Positions 14,036 through 27,807 are shown, numbered from the stretch's first letter. The stretch: DNA of 64,000 nt from Cinclus cinclus (GCF_963662255.1 NC_085049.1:50476837-50540836); one strand, 5' to 3'. The notes: generated from the letters alone by a model not told the origin. Numbers and translations: made by a program.

Positions 14036-17000
14036 TGTTATTTTGTGTGTGAACACAGTTATTATGTTAAATGCTTGTTGGCGTGCTTGAATATTTAGAG
14101 AAGTTCTATAATAAGTGGATTGCCGTGAGTCATCTTGGTTGTTCATCAGACTGAAAAATTACTCCATAGAAGAAAAATTACAGGAGTAAAACCTTCTAGG
14201 TGCAGGTATCTGTGGTTTGTAATGTAGGAATGTGGATTTCATGTGTGTGCATTTTATTTCCGGTATCTTTGCTGTGAGTGATTACTGCTGAGCTTTCTGT
14301 GATTCTATCACAGCCCCAAATTGCTTTTAAACAGGAAACCTTGTCCAGTCATTTTTTAAAAAAAGAGTGCTTTGGCTGATGTATTTGGCATGCACCTTGT
14401 CTATGACTGTAGTTATAAGATACGTTATTATTAAGTGAACAAGAGGAAGAACTGTAATAAAGAATGTCATGACACAGAAGATCTCTTCAGGTGTTTTTAA
14501 TCACAGTGCTGCTTTTCTCTTACTGAAGCAGCATCAAGATTTTCACCCCTTCATCACTCCCAGGTTTACAGATATCTTCCTGAACGTTACTTTGCTTCCA
14601 AACAACTTCATTATTACCTTATTAAAGAAATATGCAGTTAGAGTTTTCTTGGCTTAGAATCTGTGACTCTGAACTCTAACTTGAACATTTTGATAAAAGA
14701 TAAAATACTTCTTAATATTGATTTCAAAACTGGTATGCTGATACCATTTGATGTAAGGGCTACTTTAAAAGTTTGTTTAAAACTTTGTGATCCACTTATG
14801 TGGGAAATATCCTGGAATATTTTTTCTCTACGAGTGAGTAAAGTTATGTAAATATTTATGTGAAAATCTCTAAATATAGACTGCCTGGAGGTTGTTTAAA
14901 AAAAAAATCCTGGCACTAGAGTATTGATACTCTTTGTAATTCTGTTTTATATGGCTGCAGTTGTATGGTTCCATGTTGTTCTCATCACCGTTGCTACTCT
15001 TACCAAACTGTTGGAGTCTGTATCTTCCAAGAGTTAATTCCATCTACTTCACTTTCTTGTCTCTGCAATGAAATATGTTCTTTTTAATTTTCATCTAAAT
15101 TAGAGAGCTCTCTTCTCCTGCTAGTTTTGTGTAAGAGTATTGTTTCATTATTCCTGTTGCATCCTGAATGTTTTATTTATTTATGTATTTCTCCAGTGGA
15201 GTGGGGTTAGAAAAGGTCACTAAATAATTGGGCATTTTCTCTCCCCTTTTTCTTGCAGTAAATCAGGTCTTAATGCTCAATTACTCTGCAGCTATTCAGA
15301 CTATTGCAGAGTAGGTATAAGTCACTATGCTTTAATTTGACAGCATTTTAGACTTTCACTGCTGGCTTTTCCACCAACACTTCTGCTATTGGTAAAACTG
15401 GCTGTATGATACAAGGCAAAGAAGAGTCAAGTTTGAGTTGTAGCAGAACCTTTTCTTTAATACCAAATTTCTAAATCTGAATCTTTTACTGAAGTGCTGG
15501 TACCTTCAAGTTGTAATGCCTCTTGTATTACTCTTGTATTACTATGTTTAAAATTATTAGTAAACCTTCTAAATTGAGTAAGTTCTGTGATGCCAATTAT
15601 CAGCAGCATTTGACTTTTATATTACAACACTTAAAACCCAGAAAGGCTATTGTATGAGGCAGGTTATTGTTTTTTAATGCTGTCTCATACAAATTTTAAC
15701 CTCCAAGTTGTCATTTCTTTTAATAATGATTGTAAGCTTTTTTCTCCCTAACAAGAATGTATGAGTGGTCATACTAGATCACATTGCTTATCCATCTTAT
15801 TATTATGCTCACAGGAGTGAGCAGCAGGTGAGGAAAGATGTGAATGAGAGCAGAGGAAAACACAGTATCACCTTAATGCCAAGGATCTGCACTGAATACC
15901 TATATTATTAGTGAATGTTAGAAAGAATAAAGCAAAAACCTCACTTTGTAGTTCACTTCCTGCATACCACCAAATGTTTACATAGCTGTTCAATGGCATT
16001 TTTGCAGGTTTGTTTTTTTTATTGAAATTTGAAAGTTCTCAGTTTGTTGAGCTGCTCCTTATATGAAATAAGTTTATATTTTTTCTATCTCTGTGATTTC
16101 TTGTTTCCTTTTTAAGAGAAAAAAACAGAGCATGGGCTCTCTAAATCAGTAAAAAACAGTTAGGTGCATGCACAAGTACATAGTGTGAGATTTTTTTAAA
16201 GAAATGTCCTTATATTCTACTTCTTGAAATTTGTAATAAATCAGTATTAAAACACAAGTTTATGAATATCTAATATCTCCTCAGGTTTTTCTTTTCTTTT
16301 TCGTGGGCAATAGCTAGGCCCAAGTCCATTACTTCCTAAATAGGCATACTCAGGGTATGTTCTGCTTGACTAAATGTACATCTACAGAATATGTTAGGAT
16401 TTACTAATTTAATAATTTTCATGTAATGAATTGCCTGCAAAATATTGTGAGGGCTTTCTGCAATGCTTCAGAGTTGGCAATAGTCCTTACTATTGGATTT
16501 AACCCAGCAAACATTTTTTTTATTTTCACTGTTATTTCTTTTTACTCCTACACCTGTTTTTCAATAATTTAATAAAATGAGAATAGCAGAAGTGCTTTTT
16601 GGATCTTTCTAAAGACATTCCAATGGGTGTGAAGAGTGTTTTGAGCCTGTCATAAGATTTATGTCTCTTTTCTAGCTGTCTTGTTTTAAAAGTAGCATTT
16701 TCTTTTAATTGCATCCTTACATGGCAGCCTTTTACTCATGAACTCTTTATCAAAAGCAGTGTGTGGTTCTGGAAATTGCCTGACTTTTTGGAAGAAATCA
16801 TCAAAATTGAATTTGTTAGGATGATACCAAGCCTTTAGTTTATCTATTAATATTTTAATGTGTGCATTTTTCTATTTTAATCTTTCTTCTATTGCATTTA
16901 GCTCTGTTTGAAAGTACTATATCTGGTTCTCCTTTTGTTGAAGTTTTTTATCAGAATTTAGATCAACATAAATGGTTGCTACCACTTTATGCAAATTAAA

Positions 17001-17179
17001 ATGACTCACTATCTTACTTGCCATGGTAGTGAACAGATTTTTGAGAGATGAACTATAAACTAGAAGTTTATGTGCAGTTTGTCTTTCATGAAGGTACGCA
17101 GGCTTTATTTAAATATGCAGGAAGATTTACCTCCAGCTTGGTTTTGCTAGGCTGCTTTGGAACGTCGCACAGTGCTGTT
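14036..17179. other. Intronic stretch without recognised genes or long repeats
   Basis: AT-rich sequence. Two adjacent 62-codon plus-strand frames (14469-14657, 14663-14851) look like chance. Nothing else is recognised. Confidence 0.55.
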
Positions 17180-17660
17180 TCATCTTGACTAACCTACATA
17201 ATTTCCTGCCATCAGCATTTTTTCCGTCTCCTCTAGGTCGTTAATAAATACATGGAACAGTGTAAGTCTCAGTACAGCTCCCCAGGGCACACCACTGTTA
17301 ACTTCTTTCTGTGCTGAGAGTCTGCCATTTATTAATGCTCCTTTGCTTCCTACCTGTTGGCTGGCTTTCAGGCTATGACAGGGCTTTACTACTCACTCTG
17401 CGGTTACCAAGGCTGTGTTTTGTTTTGTTTGTTTTTTAAACAGCCTCTTATGTAGGACATGTAACCTACATTCAGGGCTGCTTCCTTGCACAGTGTTTTC
17501 TTAACTCTCCCAAAGAGTTCTAACTGGGAAGGGAGACCATATTTCATTTGTAAGGGCTGTACTTCTTTTCATCCCTGTAATGCTCATCAAAATGCTTTAT
17601 CTCTCCATGTAGATTCAACCTCACAGTCCTCAACATCCAGATATTTTTCACTTTTAAGTA
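17180..17660 (-). mobile_element. Ancient degraded LINE reverse transcriptase fossil (CR1/L2-like), minus strand
   Basis: Read on the minus strand, 17231-17300 gives SGVPWGAVLRLTLFHVFINDLEE, which corresponds block for block to the LINE reverse transcriptase motif SGVPQGSVLGPLLFNIFINDL. Just upstream on the minus strand, NGRLSAQKEVNSGVP and, in another frame near 17440-17470, VLHKRLFK fit the stretch that precedes this motif in CR1/L2-type enzymes. Stops, frameshifts and T-rich insertions (17420-17435) break it everywhere. It is clearly more diverged than the CR1 copies in the window. No 3' end was recognised, so the family is uncertain (old CR1, L2 or similar). Confidence 0.65.
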
Positions 17661-20600
17661 TGCTACAGCTTACCCTTCAATAAAAGAGGATTTTAGCAGA
17701 AAACCGTAATTCAGGTTGATGGTATGGGGTAATGAGTGATGTAGCTAGATATTTGCCAGTGAAACTGTAGCACTAGTGTCCTCTTATTCTGATGCCTACC
17801 AGCAGAGAAAAGGAAACTATATCTACATAGGTTTAGGAGGTTTTTTTCAGTTGCCTTATATTGTAAAGAATATGCATTTTGTTACTGAAAATTGCACCTT
17901 GAAAGTAATTTATAGGATTTTAAGCTTCCTGAATAACGAAGCCCCCTTCTTCCTATATGTCATATATAATCTAGCATATTAGAAACTGTAAAATAGGTAT
18001 TATGGTGTTTCTTTCATATAGTATTTCTCTTCTGTGGTATCATCCATTTGACTTGGGATTTATTTTCTCAGTTTTTTCACTCCTTTCAACAGTTAACATA
18101 GTTGCTATCTTTTATTTTGGGTTCATTGCCCCATTTCACACTTCCTCCTGATTCTCTCAAATGTGAGAGCTCAGTAAGCTGTTTGCCTGTTTTAGCTGAG
18201 TTGCAAATCATGGGAAGAAAAACTTTTCTGTTTAGCAGCAAGCGTAGATGTAATAAGTTTCATAGCTGGTGTGTAAGAAAAACTGGGTTTATCTTTGTCC
18301 AAAATATTTTGGGTCATTGCCACTGTCAGTTGAAATTCAGAACCATCAAAATTCTGTCTTCAGTCTGTTTTGATGTAATGTAAACTTCCACAATGGTGGG
18401 TTCATGAGCAAGAGCCTTGCTAACGCGGGATTTGTATGCATGCATAGGCTAAATGTTGCCATATGCAAACCCCTTACTTGTTTAATATTTACAAATTTAA
18501 ATTATTTTGGGATATTTTTAAGCATAATGCATGTGTTGCATACTTGAATTTCTCATCTGATGTTACTGAGATTTTAAACTTTTTTGAATTTAGAAAAAAG
18601 TTCATGTGAATTAATGGAATACGGTGTATCCTTGTGTTTCATTATTTAAATACATTGTTGCACTAATTACATGTGTATATATGGGGATATGAATGTGTGG
18701 ATCACTTAAGCTAGGGGTGGTTTTTTAGAAAAGTACTTTAAAAGCAAAAGAATTATGATTTTATACTAAATGTTGTGATGGATTCCTCCCTGAAGAGTAT
18801 GGGGGAAAATAATTTTGAGTGGGTGGAGGGGGTTTAGTTCTATTTATAACCTGGTAATAAATTTCAGTGTCAGAAGGCTTCTGGGAAGACCTTGTCCTTT
18901 GGCTTCATTTGCTTCATTCTTTGTAGAGTCTGTTCCTTTGGGAAATACTTAGGTCATACCATTTATTTAGAGTGTTTGAGGTAACAGAGTAATTCATAGC
19001 AGATTGCTTTGGTTGATAATGAGTGCTGCTGCTTTTTTTTGGTCTTGATCTGCTGTTTGCAGTGAGATAGTCAGAGACACATAGCTGTTCTTTTGCACAG
19101 GAATTAATGTCTTAAATGTCTTAAAGCTTGAAGTTGTTCCTTGTCACCCTCCTTTGCCTCCACTCAGCTGAGGTACCACATTCCAGCTGGAAGCACCCAA
19201 CCTTCTCAATAACTGTGAGGAAAATGAAGAGGCCTGTTGTCACTTGTATTTGCTCTGGAGTTGTGAGGGGTTCCAGTTGAAAACAGACTTTGTTGTGTGG
19301 CATCAAATGTGATCACACCCATGGGAAAGACCTTGTGCTGAAGAGATTCATTCAAGTAGAGGTAGATTAGTGCAAACCAAATAGAGATAGATTAGCCCAA
19401 GCCAAATTCTTTACTTTTTTTCTGGGATGTTATGCTGCTCTTCAGCGCTCAGAGGTGACAGACTGCCATCTTCTTCCTGTGAGTGCAGTCAAGGATGGGG
19501 CTCACCTCAGGGATGAGCTGATGCTCGAGGGGTGGTTGTTCAGGTAGGTACATGTGCATGGAAGATGTAGATGTTAAGTGCTGATGCTTTGAAATGCTCC
19601 TTCAGAAGACCCAAGAAGTAAAGCTAGAGAAGGGTTGTGTAAGTTGTTTCTTCCCCATTGTGGTTGGAGTCCAGCAGCAGGGTTGAGAAACCCTGTGGGT
19701 GTGGAGATGCTGAACATGAGAATGATCAGTCTGGGTTACCAGGTCATTCTTGACAGGCACATCCTCACTACTGGAGATGGGGAAGTGATTTTAATTCTTC
19801 TCTTTTGATCAGCAGAATTACAAACAAACCAAGTTCTTTCACCTTCTTCCTGTATTTAGACTTGATTCATGGTTCCTGGATTTTTTCTTCTCTCACCTTA
19901 AATAGTTTGGTGGTAACAGGGAAAGGTGGCCATGGATTGTCTGGACAGTCCTTCTTGAAGGAAGGTAGCTGTGTATATGTGGCTCCAAGCAAGTGGTGAC
20001 ATATATTGAATTGGGGAGGTGGGTGCTGGAGGTGGCAGAGTGCTTCTTTCATTTGTCCAGTTGTTAAAAGCTTCCATGATGGGCATGCTTTCTGCATAGT
20101 GCTTGTCTGCTGTTGTTCTCTTGCTGTTGCTATAAAATGTACTTCATAGTTTTGTTTCTGCTGAAAGTTCTCACTAGTATATGCTCATTCACACCTAAAT
20201 CATCCTGTCTTTCAGGCCAAAAAGTAATTCTGTATTCTCATAATAAAAAAAAAAGACATAATAGTCATCTGGGTCATTTGTTAGAGAGTGACATCTTAGA
20301 GGTCAGGGCAGGCAAACAGCTGGCTGCTATATTGATTTGGAATGCCACAGAGTATTTCTTGAAGGCTGGAAGTCATTACTTTTACAGACCTGTTATGTCT
20401 TATGTGCTCAGCATAAGCTTACTCTTTTGGCCCTTGCTGCATGCTCTCCTGCTGTGGTCCAAGTGTTTTAGACACGGGCTGCACTGCCTTGCTTCTGCCT
20501 CGTATCACACACTGCTGATTCACACATCTGTGACCTTTCACTCATCTACTGGTGTATAGTCCAGATAGGTGGGAGGGACAGAGGGGCTCTGTTACTCTTT

Positions 20601-23600
20601 GGAAAATGTGTTAAAAGAAACAGACTTTGAGTACCAGCTTCATAAAGTAGGCATTCCCTTTCAAAGGGTCTGATTTGCCTTTGGCAGAACAGCCTCTCAG
20701 CTCTGCACAGGCTATGTTGAGAACCCATGCATAAGTGTATGTTTTTTGTGTGAATAGATGCCTTTTTCCTGGAATGTTGCTTCCACGGAATGATGTGTTA
20801 GACTTCTACATGAGACTTCTACATGAGACTTCTAAGAACTGGGAACATTTGCTTTTGTATAAAGTCATTTGGGTAAAAGCCCTTTTGAGCTAATATGGGG
20901 AGGATTTGAACAAAGGTATCTGCTGCTTATTCAGAGCCACTTCTTCTATGGAGAGGTAGGGAATAAACTTCATAGAAAGTTTAAGAAAACAAAGCAGGAG
21001 TTTTCAGGAGTGTAACAGGCATAATTCAAGCTAATTATATATAAAAAAGTATGTGAAATTAGGGGGGCTAGTACTGATAGTTTTTGCTTACAACTGTAGA
21101 TTGTTAAGTTGCACTGTTATCTTCATGCATTCTGTATTGCTTTCCATACTTTTAATTTTGTTAACTGGATAGCCTTTGCCTTCCTCCACCTGCTGCTTTT
21201 TCCTGACAGTCTTTGAATGTCATGAGAAATGCATGCATCTTGGTTTTGTGCTTGAAAAGATTTTCGTGTACCATCTCACTTGGAGTGCCATAAAAATGCT
21301 ACTGGTTTGGTAATTGCAGACTTCAAGTTAGTTCAAGTGTGTGGTGAAACATGAACATTTCATATAGTGGCTGTGGAAAGGGACAAACAGGATTTGTTGT
21401 ATAAAAGTCATATTTTGGTGTTATAAATAACATACAATCCATTGTTTACAAATAAAGTGTGAATATATGAAGTATACATGTGAATAAAGAATTCTGTATA
21501 TTTTACAGGGCAGACTTTGGGTATATATGCTCAGTAGCAACCACTTCCAAACGTCTATCATGTGTACCAGACTTCAAAGAAATTAGTGGCTAACATGACT
21601 GATATTTTGTTATTGTGTTGGTCATAGTCATAAGCACACAACAGCAACTCTTGCACTGTATACGGCATTTTAAAAGCCTATGAATTACTTTATGTGCTAC
21701 TAGGAGCCAAGAAGTCTTTGAAAGGCATATTTGGTATGAAATGTGATTGTTTGGATATCCAACTGATTCACTGCTGCACTTCCTTTCATATTGCTAGGCT
21801 ATTCAGAAAAATCCAGATCTTTCTGAAACTATTTCAGTGACAAAATCCCACTTTCATCAGTGAAGTAAGATCCAGATATGCACTTCCATGTATTCTTAAC
21901 TCTTTTATGTGTCTTTCCAATTTGTCTGCCCTGAAATGTTGTTCAATGGGAAAATTAGCACTTAATATTTGTCTTCAAGAGTTATTATGTTTGCTAAAAT
22001 AATAATTTTATTCCTCTCCATCCAAAACAGAATAAAGAAGGTTCCCAAATGAAATCCTCTACAGGGATGAGTGCCTTCAGTGCAGAACTTGAATGGAAGC
22101 CCAAATACTGAGCTGCTGTTTTACTTTTCAACAGGAGAAAAACATGTAATGTCTTAGCAGTGTTACTTGTAGTCTTCCTGTTATTGATGTAATCCCTCTG
22201 CATTCCATCAAACCAATGTCTTCCAATGAAAATACATTAAGGAAAAAGGAAGGACTATTTGTAATTATTTTCATTTGTCAAGCAAGTTAGTGCTTGTTCT
22301 GTCTTCACTTCTTGCATTTGAAACTGAGTTCTCCATCTTACATCATTATAGCATTTGAGCTCCTCACAGTCTTTGTAGCACTCATCATTGCAGCACAGTA
22401 AATAATTTTTTTGAATTGCTTTTCTGCAGAGATGTAATTATGGGTCAAGAAGGTTTTTTGAAGTTGCATCTTAAAGAAGTTCTCTGTGTATTTCAATGAT
22501 TTCAGTGGGCGTTAAAATTCTGGTAATCTGAGTTATGTTCACTACCAAGCCTGGAGCTGCATCCCCTTTGCTTGATATGAGCATGTCAAATGGTAATACT
22601 GTGTACCACGTCTCTAAGGAGTGTTCCATTAGACCACAGAGCCAGCTACAAAAGCTCCTCCAGCCTGTGAAGTTTCTGTTGGTGTTTGGGACATGGAGAC
22701 ATAATTACCTCCTCTCCCAGATGGTTCACTGTGACCTGAGGCTGTGGCAATCAGCTGATGTTAAGGGACAGCCTTATTACCCATCTCCCTAACAAAATGT
22801 ACAGCATATATCATTTAAGCAGTGAACTGGTAACAAATTAAATAATTTTACTGTTCGTGACAGAACCTTAATTAATAAAATCTGACTCCAAGTGAGCAAT
22901 TCTGCCCCTAGGCAGAATTGTAATTAGATGTTTTAAAGAATCATGGTAGTTTTTTTTCATGTGTTATTATAATTATTATATTTTCAGTCTTCAGTTTTCA
23001 AACTTGCATTCAAGAATCCTGAAGATCTGAAAACATAGAGAAAGGAAGTGTTGCTGTACTGTTGTGTGATAAAGGGTTGCTTACATTCTTCTTTCTGTTT
23101 GTAGCTCATAGGGGTTTTATTTATTCCCTCTGGTTACTTGCTGCTTTATTTCCATGCCTGTTGATATTTTTAAATGGATACTGAGAGTGAAGTAAAAATT
23201 GTCTGAGGGGTAGATAAACTGCTTCAATAAATGGGTTTAAAGATTTTTGATTTGTCTCTTTGGGGCAGGTCTTGCAAAAAGCCTGGGACAAGTGCACTAT
23301 ACCATTGCTACTATCAGGATAGTAGTGATACTCAATCAACTTTAATTAAAAAAAAAAGTGCATGAAAAGGCAGGGAGTCCATAGAGATTTTAAAATACAT
23401 TTTTTTAAAAAATCAACACTGTAAAGTGAACTTACTTTTAGCTTAATAGCAGAAAAACTTCATCACAGACCAACTAGCTTTGGGGGTTCTAATACATCCA
23501 GATTTTCAAGTATTTCATTTTATTGTGGAATGAAAAGTGTGAAAAGTAGTGTAATGGAGTATTGGTGGGAGTATTTTAGCTATAGTATTCTAGGACTGGT

Positions 23601-24624
23601 CTAATTGCCATTAGACTACGATAGACTATGATTGCTTAAATTAGCAATCACTTCGTCTTTTTCTGAAGGGGAATCTTACTCTGAAAGTGAAACAGATTAT
23701 ATTCAGTGCTGTTATTTGACATTTTTGGCCCTCTGTCCTGGCTGTAGTTAATAGCTTTCTTTCTGACAGACTGTGATTTGTACCTAAATTTGAGAAGACC
23801 CTGGAGACTTGGAGGTGCAAATAAAATGGGTCCTGTCAGATGTGGTGGACAAATTTAGGCTGTAGAAATGAGGTGCATAAATAGTACTGCTATTGGGAAC
23901 GGGTAGCGGTGTGTGTGGCTTGTCTGAGTGGTGCTGGCAGGACCCAGCATGTGTTTAGGTGTCTTTTCAGGTATGCAACCCTCAATAAACATCTGACTGA
24001 CTGCTATTGCCTTCTATGAATATACAACTCACTGGTGGTGAAAGTTGCTACTAAAGTCTTAAGAAATGATGCTCTGAAATGATGTCATGACTTTTTTAAT
24101 GTTAGTGTTGAAGCCAAGCATCTGGAACTAGAGATTTAAATGAAATGTGAATGCCAGGAACCCATTTCTTGTTCATATTGCATCAAACTTCAACACTGCT
24201 GTAGCAGTACCAGACATTTGAACTCTGAAGTGTATTGACTTTTGCAGAATATAGAAGGCCCTATCTGTGTTATCTGAAGGTAGTAGCAAAGAGAATTGAT
24301 CTCTTACTAATTTTGTGAGTGCATATTCAAAGTATGATTTTTTTATTTTTTATGTTGATTTGAAAATGTGAACTGTTTAGTGTAGCTTTAGATCAGCTTG
24401 TTAAATGAAGCTCTTTATTACACAGCTGTGAGAAGTTTAAATTTAGGTATGTTTCTGTAGATTTACTTACTGTTTCCCGTGCATTTACTGATCTCTCGGC
24501 TGGAGGCATGATGGAAAAGATCAGTAATACCTCTGTATGCCTACATAGAACAGTTAGAATATTTTCAGTCCTTTTTGGTTCCCCAAGTATTAATAGAAAT
24601 CTTTCATTTATTGTTCCAGTTACA
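17661..24624. other. Intronic stretch; one unclassified segment, otherwise nothing recognised
   Basis: AT-rich sequence with small direct repeats: near 19357-19405 (two copies around AGATAGATTAG) and 20801-20834. The 19100-20160 part is less AT-rich and is treated separately in the findings. Frames such as 20113-20559 (148 codons, plus) have no recognisable features. Confidence 0.5.
20801..20834. repeat. 13-bp tandem repeat, 2.6 copies
   Basis: The unit GACTTCTACATGA occurs at 20801-20813 and 20814-20826, with a partial third copy to 20834. The full copies are identical. Confidence 0.9.
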
Positions 24625-25150
24625 GGTGCTCACCTCCAGTTCTGTGTGCAGTTTTGGGCACCACAACATAAGAAGGATATAGAGTTCTTAGAGAGCATCC
24701 AAAGGTGTGTCACAGGAATGGCAAAAGGTCTGGAGGGGAAGTTGTATGAGGAGCAGCTGAGGTCACTTGGTTTATTCAGCCTGGAGGAGGAGACTCTGGA
24801 GGTGACCTCCTCGTGGTTTACAGATTATTCATGAGGGGAAGTGCAGGGGCTGATGCTGATCTCTTCTATGTTGTGACCATGACAGGACTTGAGGGAATGA
24901 CATGAAGCTTTGTCAAGAGAGCTTTAGTTGTGATGTTGGGAAAAGTTTCTTTCCTCAAGGGTTTAGTCAAGTACTGAAAGAAGCTCTCTAGGGAGGTGGT
25001 CACAGCAACAAGCTTGAGAAGAAAGTTCAAGAAACACTTGGACAATGCCCTCAGGAGCATGGTGTAATTTTTGGGGTTGTTTTGTGCAGGGCCAGGAGCT
25101 GGACTCAGTGATCCTTGTGAGTCTCTTCCAACAGAATATTCTAGGATGTG
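24625..25150 (+). mobile_element. CR1 LINE 3' end, plus strand
   Basis: In the 24508-24834 frame, the translation from about 24627 reads HLQFCVQFWAPQHKKDIEFLESIQRCVTGMAKGLEGKLYEEQLRSLGLFSLEEE, the C-terminal section of CR1 ORF2. The frame breaks near 24830, after which further CR1 sequence can be followed (minus-strand shadow at 24866-25060). It ends in AATATTCTAGGATGTG near 25150, a decayed CR1 3' terminus. Only about the last 0.5 kb of the LINE is present. Confidence 0.92.
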
Positions 25151-27712
25151 AAGTAGTTACACTAGTTTATCTATCCTTATGTCAGTTCACCTGGTTTTAG
25201 TAACCCATGTAAATTTTAATTGAATTGCCAGTTATGGTTAAACCATGACAATGGGAGACTATTTAATATTGGAATAAATTATCCTATTAGAGGGATAATT
25301 TTTTTTTATATATTTCGTAAGTAAGGCATAATGGAATGCTTAACCTCTTTGTTGGGAAGCATAGCCAGGTGGAGGATGACAGACAAGTATGGGACACAGT
25401 GTATAAAAATGTTGGTCCTTTCTTGCAGACTCATTTCTTCTGTTGAGGAATTGCTAGTACTGTCCAAAAGTGATGTTTTTCTCCAACTATACAGTTTACT
25501 GCAAGGTTGGTAAATTGATTTGATTCCTTGAAATAGATAAAGAAATCTATTTCTCTAATTGCTAATGGTTATGTAGGCTGTATATAGCAGGTAGATACTA
25601 TAGCATATATGTTTATTTCAGATGGCCTTTCACACTTTAAAATCCAGACATTTTTACAGCACAGGTGAAAACCAGTCAACATCATAGTATTGTCAGAAAC
25701 TGGTGGGGGGGGGTGGGGGAGTAGAAGAGATCATGGAGCTGTTAAGGGAGCTCCTTTTTCTACTGCAATGAGTTTTTCAGGTAATGAAGATACTAGCTTC
25801 TTGTGACTCAGCTAATAAATGTTGACCTCTACAACATGATTCTAAGTTCACAGTAATTAGAGCAGTCTCACTGTCCTATGTGAATTTTTGGGTTACAGCA
25901 ACCAGAAAGGCACTCATTCCTTGCCCTTTCATTTGGGAACTGTGATTTTGTGGGGCCTTCCTGTTCCTGTGAGGTGACTGCTTTGAGTTGACTTCATTCA
26001 GAATTGATTACAGAAACAAGTTGAGGCTGTCTGTGCTTTTAGTGTGCTTGTCAGTGCCTATTAATGTATTTGTCAGGCTTTTTATAGACAGTCTGTGAAC
26101 TTTAAAAATTTAAAATGCTTATATTCATTATGATGAATGGGATTTAACTGAACTACTCCTATTAACTGGATGCCTGTAGTATTTATGTAGTATTTTACAC
26201 TTTTGAAGTGCTGTACTACCATTAATTAATTTTCCAAACACCCCTGTACTGTACTCTAGGTGAGAAACTTTGTGTCTAAGTACCCATCAGTAGTGCTGAG
26301 AATGTTCCTACAAAGCTATAAAAAATGACTGAACAGAGATGCTATAAATTAAAAAAACTGTTTCATTTACTTTAATGTAGTTTGTTAACTCTGACTTTTG
26401 TTCATAAAGAACAGAAGATGACTGTGCTTGCTCTTAAGACCCTTGGCTCCTGGCTATAATGGGGCAGTAGTATGCAAGAAACAACCTCACCTTTCTTTCT
26501 TTCTTCTTCCCCCCTAAATTATGCCAACTGGTTTCTGCATAAATACATTTATTGTGTTTATGATGTCTAGAGAGGGACATTGTAAGGTGTGAAGTTTATA
26601 TGTACATTAAAAACCAAAAAGCACCAGTGAGCTTGATAATAAATCTGTTGATGTAATTGGGGAAAAAGAGTTGGTGAGTATTCACAACAGCCTACAGTCA
26701 GATGTAAAAGTTTTCTAACCTGCTTTTAGGAGCAAGATTTTAGAGCTTGCTATGAAGACATTTTTAGCCAGACTAATAAGAAGTGGCATAATCCAAAAAG
26801 GCAGATTGTTTGAAATTTTGATCACTTGCTTAATAGAGTGTTTAAGTTCCTAAGACTGATCACTGTATTTTAAATTAATACTCGGTCAGAGAGGGAAGAG
26901 CCTCTAGCACTCAGTCCACCTATTAACAAGGGAAAAAAGTATTTCCTGTAAATTGATTGATTTCTAGCTTATTGTGGCATTTGAAAGGAAGTGATTTAGG
27001 AAAAAAAAAAAGTCCCAAACTTACTGGATGGAGGTTTTTTTTCTGACAAGAACTATCATATACTTGGACAACTTAATGAGTTTGTGTTGAAATTTTATTT
27101 CTTTAGCATGGGATAGTAATCGTATTATTTATTGTGCAAAATTTTTTCCCCCAGTGTGATCTAGTATTCCTACATTCTTAATGGAAATGGGAGAATATAG
27201 AAGAAAAAAAAAAAAAAGATGGGGGAGAGGGAAATGCTTTTTGATCTGATGTATAACTGAAGAAATTTTAAAAGATTTGACCAGAGCAGAGTAAGTCTGA
27301 AGTCTTATGGCAGAAAAATACTTGAGGCTCAGAAACCATAGTTCGTGAAATTACAGTGTGTAAAACCAGGTTGCCATTATAGTATTGAGTGTTTTTGTGC
27401 ATGAAAGCACACTTACAATAAGAAAATTTACTGAATGTTAGATTCCTGCTGCTGCTGTAATTTTCTTCCTTTAGTTTATCTTTGTTTAGCTAGATGAGTC
27501 TTACAAAAGGAAAATTAGTCAATAATGCATCAGTCATGTAGAAATAATTCTTTAGAGGAATATTCATCTTGGAATGCCTGAGTTATTATTTATATTAACC
27601 ACTTTACCCCAGCAGTTAAAAAGCCTCCAGATACCAAATTGTTTGGACTTGTCTCCTGAACACTATTTTCTAGTGGCTGTTAAGTTATGGTACCTTTTCC
27701 TAGAAGGCATGG
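25151..27712. other. Intronic stretch without recognised genes or long repeats
   Basis: AT-rich sequence with a G-run at 25702-25719, a CT-rich patch at 26489-26515 and A-runs at 27000-27012 and 27203-27218. Nothing else is recognised. Confidence 0.55.
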
Positions 27713-27807
27713 AGTTACAGAATCCTTTAGGGTGAGAAAGATTTCTAAGATCATGGAGTCCAAGACCACCACTAAATCATATCCCTAAGTTACCACATCT
27801 ACATGGA
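27713..27807 (-). mobile_element. Short CR1 3'-UTR fragment, minus strand
   Basis: The run AGTTACAGAATCCTTTAG, then a stretch containing TCTAAGATCATGGAGTCCAA, then ACCACTAAATCATATCCCTA and CCACATCTACATGG matches the bird CR1 3' UTR in reverse orientation. Only about 95 bp survive. Confidence 0.75.

Noticed and set aside
20113..20559. 148-codon plus-strand open frame
   Set aside because: Composition is Ser/Leu/Cys-rich as expected from T-rich noncoding DNA; no domain recognised and it sits in a TMTC2 intron.
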